Assembly: GCA_945870475.1 (NCBI GenBank) | Contig: CAMBSR010000130.1 | Span: 1-6,624, forward strand | DNA: 6,624 nt | Direction: 5' to 3' | DNA from: Phycisphaera mikurensis NBRC 102666 | GTDB lineage: Bacteria > Planctomycetota > Phycisphaerae > Phycisphaerales > SM1A02 | The notes under the pieces: generated by a model | Seen by the model: the letters and a program-made list of their open reading frames with translations, nothing else | Told to the model about the DNA's origin: nothing | Databases searched by the model: none | Position numbers and translations under genes: made by a program | Shown: positions 1 to 6,393 of the stretch, in pieces | Position numbering within the stretch: position 1 is the stretch's first letter | Layout: each line of letters opens with the position of its first letter

Positions 1-662
1 ACGCCGGCGTTTCCGGAAGGCAGGATCCGCGGCATGTTCTCTGCAAGGCCCTCGGCAAAGGCCTCGTAGTAGCCGGGCATGGCGTGGGTGTCCCAATACG
101 CCTTCATCGCGCCAAGATGACTGCGCGTGGTGCCGAACCGCGGATCGGCCATGGCGATCTTCCCACGCCAGCGCGGCGCGATCAGCTCCGTCCACGTCTC
201 GGGCGGAAGTGCCACGCGGTCGGGCGCGTACACGATGACGCGCGCGCGCCCGGCGAACGCGTACCAGCGGCCATCACGATCGTGCCATTGCGCCGGCCAC
301 GCATCGGCCGCGGACGCAGAGCCAGCCGCAGCGACAGACGCACCCGCCACGCGGAACGGCTCCGTCACCTGCTCGGCAGCGAGCGCCACGTTCGCGGCCT
401 GCTCGTTCGACCAGAACACGTCCGCGCGTGGGCGGCTGCGTTCGGCGCGAAGGGTGTTGGCCAGGCCGGTGGTCTTGGTGGCCTCGGTGTCGAACTTGGC
501 GTCGACATGGATCCCCGTCTCGCGCTCGAAGCGGTCGAAGACCGGCTGCGCCACGTCCTGGTCGGCGCTGACGTACACGGTGACGGAGGGCTTGCCGCAT
601 CCCGCCATGGCCGCCAGCAACACCGCGCTCGTGAATGCCGCGCGCAACGCATCACCGACCAT
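1..662 (-). CDS. Extracellular solute-binding lipoprotein, Fe(3+)-type ABC transporter family (partial, C-terminus beyond the window)
   Basis: Reading leftward from ATG at 662, the frame stays open to base 1 and gives about 220 residues. The family is usually about 330-350 aa, so the C-terminal third is missing. Residues 1-22 look like a lipoprotein signal: short basic start, hydrophobic stretch, then MAGC with Cys22 as the likely lipidated residue. The mature part matches the AfuA/FbpA-like (COG1840) pattern: VTVYVSADQDVAQPVF (27-42), DTEATKTTGL (58-67), ADVFWSNE (80-87), RARVIVYAP (139-147) and PRWRGKIAMADPRFGTT (163-179). Such proteins capture a ligand, often Fe(3+), outside the inner membrane and deliver it to an ABC permease. 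The Tyr residues that usually bind iron lie in the missing part, so the ligand is inferred, and other small anions or thiamine-like ligands remain possible. The start is supported by GGAG six bases upstream. It overlaps the end of the preceding gene by 11 bp, suggesting translational coupling. Confidence 0.85.
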   Translation of the reverse strand, partial: MVGDALRAAFTSAVLLAAMAGCGKPSVTVYVSADQDVAQPVFDRFERETGIHVDAKFDTEATKTTGLANTLRAERSRPRADVFWSNEQAANVALAAEQVTEPFRVAGASVAAAGSASAADAWPAQWHDRDGRWYAFAGRARVIVYAPDRVALPPETWTELIAPRWRGKIAMADPRFGTTRSHLGAMKAYWDTHAMPGYYEAFAEGLAENMPRILPSGNAG

Positions 663-2607
663 TGCCGGCTCCGGCACCGGGTGCGGCGGGTGGCGCGGCC
701 GGCGCGGGCGCGCCACCGCCGGCGGGCTTCGTCGGCTGCACGCCGCGCTCGTCGAACTTCTTGCGGAGGTCGCCGAAGTACTGCTTGTGAACATCGCGCA
801 GGTGCGCGGGGACAGGATCCTCGTCGGAACCCTTCTCGTAGCCGGCGGCAATGGTGCCGGCCACCTGCTCCAGGCCCACGCGGCTCTCGCCGGTGGGCGA
901 CTGCCCGGCCACCAGCTGGCGCGCGATCACGTCGCCGTCCTGCTTCGGCCCCTTCTCCTTCTGGAACTTGGTGCCGAAGGCCGTCTCGCGGATCTTGCGG
1001 TCGCCGCCGGAAGCGCCTTCCTGGCGTCCATTGCCGGAGCCCTGCTTCTTTCCTGTGCCGCCGGACTTGCCCTGCCCCGACTCCGAGCTCGCACGCAGCG
1101 CGCTGTCGGCGTCGGACTCGCTCATCGAGTCGCCGCCGCCCTGGCACTTGCCTCCCGCTTCGTCGGCGGCCTTGGCCATCTGGCGCTCTGTCTCGGCCTT
1201 GTCGAGCATCTGCGACATGGCATCGCCTTCCTTGCCGCCGTCGCCCTGCTTGCCTGGGTCGCCGGGCTGCTGGCCCTGCTGACCTTGCTGATCGCCTTGC
1301 TGGCCCTTCTGTCCTTGCTCGCCCTGCTGGCCCTTCGCCTGCTGGCCCTCCTGCCCGGGGTTCTTGCACTGCTGGGCCATCTGGTCCATCTTCTGGCTCA
1401 TCTGCCCCAGCTGCTGCTGCGCGTCCTTGATCGACTGCGCCATCTTCTGGATCGCCTGCTTCTGCGACTCGTTCAGGTCCTTCGACTGCGCAATCGCCTG
1501 CTGCAGCGCCGCCGGGTTGTTGGCAAGCGCCGGATCCATGCCGGCACTCTTGAGCGCCTCCGCAAGCTTGGACGGATCCTTCGCAAGCGAGTCGAGCTGT
1601 TTCGCGGTGTCCTCGAGCGACTTCGCCAGCTTCTCGCGGTCCTCCTTGGAGAGGTCGCTCGCCGCGGCCGCCTTCTGCAATTCGGCCACGGCCTTCTTCG
1701 CGGCCTCGAAGTCACCCTGCTTGAGCGCCTCCGCCAGCTCGCGTGCGGCGTTCTGGTCCTTGGGGAGTTCAAGCTTCGCCAGCGCGTCCTGCAGCTCGCG
1801 GGATGCCTTCGATTCCTTGCTGTCGGACACCTCCGCCAGCCGCTGCTCCATTTCGGCCATGCGCCGCAGGCTCTCGCGCGCGGCTTCCTCCGGCGATCGC
1901 ACCGGGCCGCGCGCGCCTTCGTCGAGCGTCCGGCGCGCCGACTCGAGTTCGGCGTCAAGCTTGGCGGCAAGCTCCGGCGAGCGTTCCACCTGCTTCACCA
2001 GTTCCTCGAGGCGCTTCTCTTCCGGGGTCTGCTTCCGCTCGGCGGCACGGACCACGTCGTCCTTCGTCTGCGGCGTCGCTGCCTCGCGCTGCGGAACCGT
2101 CATCCAGGCAGCAATCGTGAGCCCCAGCAGTGCGGGCGCGATCCACCATCGGCCGGTCGCCTGCACCGGGAACGCCTCGCGGGTGCGACCGGCGAGCATC
2201 GGGTCGCCGGCAAACGCCACGGCATCGGCGATCGCCGCACGCGCAAATGGATCCGACGCCGCGCCTTCGTCGGCCGCAAGCGCCAGCGCGGTGGAAAGTC
2301 GTTCGCCGGAACGGATCCGCGCATCGAGTTCGAGCGCCACGTCAGCCTCGCTGCGCATGCGGGACCGGACGCGAACCCAGCCGGCCAACGCCGCCACGGC
2401 AAGCATGACAATCACGGCGAGCAGGAGCCACGCCGCGCTGCGGCTCGGCACGCCCACCGCGGCGCCGAACCCCAGCAGCCGACGCTCGAGCACCAGCGCG
2501 AGGAGGATTCCGCACGCCACCACCGCCGCCGTCATGGAAGCGCACAGCCACTCCTGCAGGAACAGCCTGCGGCGCGCCATCCCGACCAGCGATCGAATTC
2601 GGTCCAT
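652..2607 (-). CDS. Membrane-anchored coiled-coil protein, DUF4175-like planctomycete type, function unknown
   Basis: This 651-aa protein has three hydrophobic segments near the N-terminus (about 24-40, 58-78 and 153-171). Between the second and third is a conserved-looking block, ALELDARIRSGERLSTALAL (91-110), of the kind found in DUF4175-like membrane proteins. Residues about 185-415 are rich in Glu, Lys, Ala and Gln and should form long coiled coils. Residues 418-452 are a Gly/Gln repeat, followed by a Gly/Ser-rich stretch to about 537. A more ordered block follows (VPAHLRDVHKQYFGDLRKKF, 599-618), then a Pro/Ala tail. The C-terminal block recalls the VP-x-x-YR-x-x-V-x-x-YF motif ending similar planctomycete proteins, from memory of the family. 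The start has GAGGA seven bases upstream. Function is unknown; such proteins are often found beside MoxR/DUF58 genes, but none is in this window. Heavy low-complexity composition makes distant homology unreliable. Confidence 0.85.
   Translation of the reverse strand: MDRIRSLVGMARRRLFLQEWLCASMTAAVVACGILLALVLERRLLGFGAAVGVPSRSAAWLLLAVIVMLAVAALAGWVRVRSRMRSEADVALELDARIRSGERLSTALALAADEGAASDPFARAAIADAVAFAGDPMLAGRTREAFPVQATGRWWIAPALLGLTIAAWMTVPQREAATPQTKDDVVRAAERKQTPEEKRLEELVKQVERSPELAAKLDAELESARRTLDEGARGPVRSPEEAARESLRRMAEMEQRLAEVSDSKESKASRELQDALAKLELPKDQNAARELAEALKQGDFEAAKKAVAELQKAAAASDLSKEDREKLAKSLEDTAKQLDSLAKDPSKLAEALKSAGMDPALANNPAALQQAIAQSKDLNESQKQAIQKMAQSIKDAQQQLGQMSQKMDQMAQQCKNPGQEGQQAKGQQGEQGQKGQQGDQQGQQGQQPGDPGKQGDGGKEGDAMSQMLDKAETERQMAKAADEAGGKCQGGGDSMSESDADSALRASSESGQGKSGGTGKKQGSGNGRQEGASGGDRKIRETAFGTKFQKEKGPKQDGDVIARQLVAGQSPTGESRVGLEQVAGTIAAGYEKGSDEDPVPAHLRDVHKQYFGDLRKKFDERGVQPTKPAGGGAPAPAAPPAAPGAGAGNGR
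669..672 (-). promoter_or_regulatory. Ribosome binding site GGAG for the solute-binding lipoprotein
   Basis: On the minus strand GGAG lies six bases before the ATG at 662. It sits inside the 3' end of the upstream gene and supports choosing this ATG, which gives a complete lipoprotein signal, over other nearby start codons in other frames. Confidence 0.55.
1252..1356 (-). repeat. Gly/Gln-coding short tandem repeat
   Basis: This part of the 651-aa membrane protein encodes a degenerate run of GQQ, GEQ, GQK and GDQ triplets (residues about 418-452), visible on the plus strand as imperfect nine-base units of the form ctgctggcc. It is a flexible, hydrophilic linker between the coiled coil and the C-terminal block, and a place where slippage could change length between strains. 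Confidence 0.6.
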
Positions 2608-2698
2608 GCGTGGGTCCTCGCTGACGCAAGTCTATTCGCAGTCTCAGCGCGGGCGCCGCGGAAACCTTCGATCGGGATCCGCATATGATCCAGCCACC
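2608..2698. promoter_or_regulatory. Divergent intergenic region (promoters for both gene groups)
   Basis: This 91-bp gap separates two divergent start codons and must carry the leftward promoter and probably the rightward one. Leftward, GAGGA at 2619-2615 (minus strand) lies seven bases before the ATG at 2607. No strong -35/-10 pair was found for the leftward gene. Rightward, a TATGAT hexamer stands close to the ATG (separate entry). No convincing Fur-box-like inverted repeat was seen. Confidence 0.5.
2684..2689 (+). promoter_or_regulatory. Possible -10 box (TATGAT) for the secreted coiled-coil protein gene
   Basis: TATGAT matches TATAAT at five of six positions and ends nine bases before the ATG at 2699. 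A transcript starting about seven bases downstream would have almost no leader, consistent with the lack of a Shine-Dalgarno sequence there. The bases 17 upstream (GAAACC) are a poor -35, so this is tentative. Confidence 0.3.
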
Positions 2699-3496
2699 AT
2701 GCGCCTGACGCAGACCGCCGCCATCGTTGCCTCGCTCGCCTTCGTTGCCCTGCCGGCCGCCATCGCCGGCGCGCAGACCCCGCCGGAGCAGTCGATCAAC
2801 GACCTGCGCCAGGAGGTCGACCGCCTGCGCCAGGAGCAGGCCAAGAAGGATGCGGACCTCGCCGCCGCCCTCCAGCGGATCAAGGACCTCGAGGCGCAGC
2901 TCGCCGGTGCCAAGGCCGCCGCGGCCCCGAGCGGACAGACGGGCACCTCCGGCGGCACCACCTCGCCAGCCGCTCCCGTGCCGGCCCCGGTCCCCGCCGA
3001 CCCGACCCTCGGCCCGGGCGGGCTTCTCTCGTCGCTCCAAGCGGACTACCTCGCGGCATTCCCGACCCTGCCCGACCTGAAGGACCAGCAGGCGCTCAAC
3101 CTCCACCTCCGCGCCCTCGAGAGCTGGTGCGCGAAGGCCAACCGAGACGGCACCAAGCAGTACGCATGGACCGGTCAGGTCGATCCGACGTCGCTCTCGA
3201 CCAACGGCAAGACCGCGTCGTTCGTCATCGTCTTCACCAACGGCAAGCGCGAGTACCGCACGCCCGTCACCGTCGACCAGAGCGTCGTCAGCGCCCGCGT
3301 GCGGACGCGCGATGGCATCGTCCCCGGCGACCTGGTGTTCAACGGCATCGTGCGACCCAGGCTCTCGGTGAACGGCCGCCGTCCGCAGCCGTCGGCCTTC
3401 GAGAACCCGCCGATGCTGGCGCCCTACCTCGAGTACTTCTACGAGTTCGAGGTCAAGAGCATGACGCCCGTCGCACCCGCGGCGCCCGCCAAGTGA
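2699..3496 (+). CDS. Secreted coiled-coil protein of unknown function
   Basis: The protein has 265 residues. The ATG at 2699 gives a clear Sec signal peptide: MRLTQ, a hydrophobic core (7-22), and a likely cleavage after AGA (residue 25). The open frame extends far upstream, but that part runs antisense to the leftward gene and through the divergent promoter region, so it is not coding. Residues about 31-69 form a heptad-rich coiled coil (INDLRQEVDRLRQEQ, RIKDLEAQL). A Gly/Thr/Pro/Ala linker follows (about 72-102), then a compact domain to about 255, rich in aromatics and beta-type patterns (YAWTGQV, ASFVIVFTNGKREYRTPVTV, YLEYFYEFEV). I do not recognise the family; a small beta-barrel or OB-like fold is only a guess. 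It probably acts in the periplasm. It ends 37 bp before the Bfd-FeoA gene on the same strand, so it may share a transcript with the feo genes, though the spacing also allows independent transcription. Confidence 0.85.
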   Translation: MRLTQTAAIVASLAFVALPAAIAGAQTPPEQSINDLRQEVDRLRQEQAKKDADLAAALQRIKDLEAQLAGAKAAAAPSGQTGTSGGTTSPAAPVPAPVPADPTLGPGGLLSSLQADYLAAFPTLPDLKDQQALNLHLRALESWCAKANRDGTKQYAWTGQVDPTSLSTNGKTASFVIVFTNGKREYRTPVTVDQSVVSARVRTRDGIVPGDLVFNGIVRPRLSVNGRRPQPSAFENPPMLAPYLEYFYEFEVKSMTPVAPAAPAK

Positions 3497-3533
3497 CCGC
3501 GGGCCGCGCCGCTCCGGTGCGCCCCGCCAATCA

Positions 3534-4127
3534 ATGAACCCCGACGACCACGTCTGCCTATGCTTCCGTGTCAGCCAGCGCAAGCTGGTGAACTTCATGG
3601 AGCGGGAGAAGCCGCGCGTGGCCAGCCAACTGTCCGAATGCCTCGGCGCCGGAACGGGCTGCCAGTGGTGCGTGCCATTCCTGCGAAGGCTCCATGCGCA
3701 GTGGCAGCGCGGCGAGATGCCGGAACTGCCCGTCGCCCCCGCCGAATACGCCGCGCGACGCGCCCAGTACCGCGCCACGGGAACCCGGCCCGACATTGAA
3801 GTTGAGACTGAGTCGCAATATCATCCCGAAGAGGCGATCCCCACCCCCATGCCGGCCGACAGCGCCAATCCCGTCCGCATCCCGCTCACCCAGCTCCGCC
3901 GGGGACAGCGCGCGATCGTGGACTGCTCGGAGCTCCTCGACCTTCCCGAGGGCGACCGCTGCCTGCTCCACGCCATGGGCATGCACCACGAGTGCGAGGT
4001 CCGCGTCTGCCGCTCCGGCACGCCGTGCATCGTCCAGATCGACAGCACCCGCCTCGGCATCTCCGGCGACGTGGCGAAGAAGATCCTGGTGACCCCGATC
4101 GACGACACGCCGGGCGCAAAGGCGTGA
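3534..4127 (+). CDS. feoA: Fusion of Bfd-like [2Fe-2S]-binding domain and FeoA domain
   Basis: This 197-aa protein has two domains in one open frame. Residues 1-60 are Bfd-like: Cys8 and Cys10 (CLC), then Cys43 and Cys46 (GTGCQWC), the C-x-C...C-x2-C ligand set of bacterioferritin-associated ferredoxin-type [2Fe-2S] domains. Residues about 61-112 are a linker. Residues about 113-190 are an SH3-like FeoA domain (IPLTQLRRGQRAIV, LLHAMGM, IDSTRLGISGDVAKKILV). FeoA is normally a separate protein of about 75-90 aa that binds the cytosolic side of FeoB and is needed for Fe(2+) uptake. The start ATG has no clear ribosome binding site. The stop overlaps the likely feoB GTG start (GTGA), so the two should be co-translated. 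Codons 87-100 use A/T-ending triplets unlike the rest. An internal ATG at 3849 (residue 106) could give a 92-aa FeoA alone. The domain calls are firm; the role of the cluster (iron or redox sensing, electron transfer) is inference. Confidence 0.93.
   Translation: MNPDDHVCLCFRVSQRKLVNFMEREKPRVASQLSECLGAGTGCQWCVPFLRRLHAQWQRGEMPELPVAPAEYAARRAQYRATGTRPDIEVETESQYHPEEAIPTPMPADSANPVRIPLTQLRRGQRAIVDCSELLDLPEGDRCLLHAMGMHHECEVRVCRSGTPCIVQIDSTRLGISGDVAKKILVTPIDDTPGAKA
3796..3824 (+). promoter_or_regulatory. Possible internal promoter inside the Bfd-FeoA linker
   Basis: TTGAAG (3796-3801) and TATCAT (3819-3824) are separated by 17 bases. They match the sigma-70 consensus at four and five of six positions. 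They lie in a short AT-richer stretch of an otherwise GC-rich gene, where eight of fourteen codons end in A or T. A transcript from about 3831 would carry an in-frame ATG at 3849, just before the FeoA domain. No strong Shine-Dalgarno precedes that ATG. Confidence 0.35.
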
Positions 4128-6067
4128 GCACGCACGGCACCAGCCGCGGCATGAATCGCGGCGCACGGCCACCGATGCCGCGCATCGCGGTCCTCGGCAA
4201 CCCGAACACCGGCAAGACCACGCTCTTCAACCGCCTCTGCGGTGTGCGCGCACGCACGGCCAACTTCCCGGGATCCACCGTGGAAGGCCGCATCGGCACG
4301 CATCGCTCCGCGGATGGACGCGCGGAGCTCGAGCTCGTCGACCTGCCCGGCTCGTATTCGCTGACCCTCGACATTCCCGAAGCGCGCGTGTGCCGCGATT
4401 GCCTCGAGGGAGCCATCGACGGCGTGATGCCCGACGCGATGCTCGTGGTGGTGGACGCCACCAACCTGCGCCGCAACCTGCAGTTCGCCGCACAGTGCCT
4501 GCTGCATCGGCTGCCGGCGGTGGTGGCACTCAACATGTGGGACGTGGCGCGGCAGCGTTCGTCGTGCGTCGATCCGGCGGAACTTGCGCGCCGACTCGGC
4601 TGCCCCGTGGTGCCGGTGTCCGGCCGCACCGGCGAGGGCGTGCCCGCCGTGGACGTGGCGCTCGACACGCTTTCCAGCCTGCCCTTCGACAGCGATGCGC
4701 TGGTGGCCAGGCTCCAGAAGCTGCCGCCCGCCGATGCATCGCCCGCCGCGCTCGCAGCATGGGCCGACGGCGTCGTCCAGTCATCCTCCGCGCGCGCGCC
4801 GAGCATCGACGAGGGCCGCGAGGCCATGGTCGACCGAATCGACGAGGCGCTGACGCACCCGCTCCTGGGGATCGGCGCGTTCATGGTGATCATGGCTGCG
4901 CTGTTCGCCTCCATCTTCATGGTGGCCGCGGTCCCGATGAGCCTGATCGACCTCCTGTTCGGCTCCGTCGCCACGGCGGTCCGCGCCGTGCTGCCGGACG
5001 GGATCCTCGCCGACCTCCTGGCGGACGGCGTCCTCCGCGGGATCGGCGGCGTGCTGGTCTTCCTCCCGCAGATCTGCCTGCTCTTTTTCCTGGTGTCGCT
5101 CCTGGAGGACTCCGGATACCTCGCGCGCGCGGCGTTCGCCGTCGACCGCGTGATGCGGCGCTTCGGCCTGAGCGGGCTCTCCTTCGTGCCGCTTCTCTCG
5201 AGCCATGCTTGCGCGCTCCCCGGCATCATGAGCACGCGCCTCATCCGCGACGACCGCGAGCGCCTCGCCACCATCCTGGTGGCCCCGTTCATGAGCTGCA
5301 GCGCGCGGCTTCCGGTGTACGTGCTCCTCATCGGCATCCTCTCGGTGGGCAAGCCGGCATGGTTCGCCGGTGCCGCCTTCGCCGCCTGCTACGCGCTCGG
5401 TGCCGGTGCGGGACTCCTCACCGCGCTCCTCGCACGGCGCACCATCCTGCGCGGCCCGGCACGAGCGCTCGTCCTCGAGCTCCCGCCCTACCGCATTCCC
5501 AGCCTGCGCAATGCCGCGCTCGTCACCTGGGACCGCGCCAACGTCTTCCTCCGCAACGCCGGCACCACCATCCTTGCCATCTCGGTGGTCATGTGGTGGC
5601 TGAGCGCATTCCCGCGCACGGGCGGCGACGCCCGCATGCAGCAGGCCGAGAGCTTCGCCGGCAGGATCGGCGACGCCATCCAGCCGGTGTTCGCGCCGCT
5701 CGGCTTCGACAGCCAGCTCACGGTGGGCGTGATGACGAGCTTCATGGCGCGCGAGGTCTTCGTCAGCACCATGGGCGTGCTCGCGGGCGCTGGCCACGAC
5801 GCGGACGTCGCGGACCAGCGCGTCCTGGAGCAGGTGGCCACGATGACCCGCACCGACGGAACGCCGGTCTTCACCACCGCCACGTGCGCGGCGGCGCTCG
5901 TCTTCTTCGTCCTGGCCATGCAGTGCCTGCCCACGCTTGCCGTCACGCGGCGCGAGACGGGCAGCTGGAAGTGGCCCGCGATCCAGTTCGGGTGGATGAC
6001 GTTCGTGGCCTACATGGCCGCACTCGCCGTGCATGCAGCGGTCGGCATGGCCGCAGGAGGCCCCTGA
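4124..6067 (+). CDS. feoB: Ferrous iron transport protein B (FeoB)
   Basis: FeoB is the inner-membrane Fe(2+) permease with an N-terminal GTPase domain. With the GTG start at 4124 it has 647 residues, shorter than the about 773 of the E. coli protein but within the family range. GTPase motifs: GNPNTGKT (G1, 25-32), NFPGSTVE (switch I, 47-54), DLPG (G3, 73-76), NMWD (G4, 137-140) and SGRTGEG (G5, 166-172). A helical spacer leads to about eight membrane segments from residue about 248. Gate regions: HACALPGIMSTR (361-372, with Cys363), MSCSARLPVY (390-399, with Cys392) and SFMAREVF (539-546). The C-terminal AMQC...TRRETGSWKWP block is also typical. The GTG overlaps the upstream stop (GTGA), which suggests coupling. 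ATG at 4151 or 4175 are alternative starts, the latter giving the compact MPRIAVLGN beginning; none has a good ribosome binding site. No FeoC follows. Iron repression is expected for the family, but I see no clear Fur box. Confidence 0.96.
   Translation: MSTHGTSRGMNRGARPPMPRIAVLGNPNTGKTTLFNRLCGVRARTANFPGSTVEGRIGTHRSADGRAELELVDLPGSYSLTLDIPEARVCRDCLEGAIDGVMPDAMLVVVDATNLRRNLQFAAQCLLHRLPAVVALNMWDVARQRSSCVDPAELARRLGCPVVPVSGRTGEGVPAVDVALDTLSSLPFDSDALVARLQKLPPADASPAALAAWADGVVQSSSARAPSIDEGREAMVDRIDEALTHPLLGIGAFMVIMAALFASIFMVAAVPMSLIDLLFGSVATAVRAVLPDGILADLLADGVLRGIGGVLVFLPQICLLFFLVSLLEDSGYLARAAFAVDRVMRRFGLSGLSFVPLLSSHACALPGIMSTRLIRDDRERLATILVAPFMSCSARLPVYVLLIGILSVGKPAWFAGAAFAACYALGAGAGLLTALLARRTILRGPARALVLELPPYRIPSLRNAALVTWDRANVFLRNAGTTILAISVVMWWLSAFPRTGGDARMQQAESFAGRIGDAIQPVFAPLGFDSQLTVGVMTSFMAREVFVSTMGVLAGAGHDADVADQRVLEQVATMTRTDGTPVFTTATCAAALVFFVLAMQCLPTLAVTRRETGSWKWPAIQFGWMTFVAYMAALAVHAAVGMAAGGP
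6055..6060 (+). promoter_or_regulatory. Consensus Shine-Dalgarno AGGAGG for the Cys-rich small protein
   Basis: A full AGGAGG lies six bases before the ATG at 6067 and within the last codons of feoB. It is the best ribosome binding site in the window and confirms that the 61-aa frame is translated, even though it starts one base inside the feoB stop. Confidence 0.75.
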
Positions 6068-6252
6068 TGCCGTGGAATGACTGGCAGTTCTGGATCGCCA
6101 CGCTCGGCGCACTCATCGCCGTGGGCTTCATGCTGCGGCCGCTCCTCTCCCGGCGACAGGAGCAGTGCGGCGGATGCGGACCGGCACCCGACGCGAGGAG
6201 CCGCCGCACGGCGCTCACGATCGGCAGCACGGAACGCGAACGCGGGACGTGA
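6067..6252 (+). CDS. FeoB-associated Cys-rich membrane protein
   Basis: This 61-aa protein has an N-terminal aromatic stretch (MPWNDWQFW), one membrane segment (about 8-26), a basic boundary (LLSRRQ) and a CGGCG motif with Cys34 and Cys37, then a polar tail. This is the plan of the FeoB-associated Cys-rich membrane protein family (Pfam FeoB_associated), small proteins encoded directly after feoB whose exact role is not established. They are presumed to handle iron or assist FeoB at the membrane. Here only two cysteines are present, fewer than the Cys-dense tails common in the family. The start ATG overlaps the feoB stop (TGATG) and has a consensus AGGAGG, so the gene belongs to the feo operon and appears to be its last member. 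Confidence 0.85.
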   Translation: MPWNDWQFWIATLGALIAVGFMLRPLLSRRQEQCGGCGPAPDARSRRTALTIGSTERERGT

Positions 6253-6316
6253 GACGGCGAAAGCTTGCGCGGCGGGCGGCGGGCGTTTGCGACGTTCCTG
6301 GCGCGCCCGCGTACTG

Positions 6317-6393
6317 GCCCCGTCGCCTTGCGGGGCGGGCGGCATGGCGCCGCCACTGCCCCTCCGGCGAGGGGGCCAGGCACCCGATGTGCC
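6317..6393 (+). terminator. Cluster of GC hairpins, possible terminator of the feo operon
   Basis: There are three consecutive short stems: GCCCCG/CGGGGC (6317-6322 with 6331-6336, loop 8), CCCCTC/GAGGGG (6359-6364 with 6369-6374, tetraloop CGGC) and GGCAC/GTGCC (6379-6383 with 6389-6393, loop 5). None is followed by a T-run, so this is not a classic intrinsic terminator. The position 65-140 bp after the last operon gene suits transcript-end or stabilising structures. Confidence 0.25.

Noticed and set aside
127..2688. An 853-codon open frame on the plus strand opposite the membrane coiled-coil gene
   Set aside because: It is the mirror of a GC-rich, Gln/Lys/Ala-rich gene. Its protein is a Leu/Arg/His-rich string without domains, and it runs through the divergent promoter region. 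The minus-strand frame has membrane segments, a ribosome binding site and family-like motifs.
1364..2698. Upstream extension of the frame of the secreted protein gene (1364 to 2698)
   Set aside because: The extension is Ser/Ala-rich antisense noise over another gene. The ATG at 2699 gives a clean signal peptide, so it is the real start.
3497..3533. Search for a Fur box or riboswitch before the feo genes
   Set aside because: The 37-bp gap is almost entirely G/C with no Fur-like AT-rich inverted repeat and is too short for a riboswitch.
2342..3796. A 484-codon minus-strand frame spanning the divergent promoter region and the secreted protein gene
   Set aside because: It crosses two genes and their promoter region antisense and has Gly/Arg/Val-rich composition without recognisable motifs. 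It reflects the scarcity of stop codons in GC-rich DNA.
3886..5352. A 488-codon minus-strand frame opposite feoB
   Set aside because: It is antisense to a fully recognisable FeoB, Arg/Ser-rich and without domain motifs. The same reasoning removes the minus-strand frame at 4781-6112.
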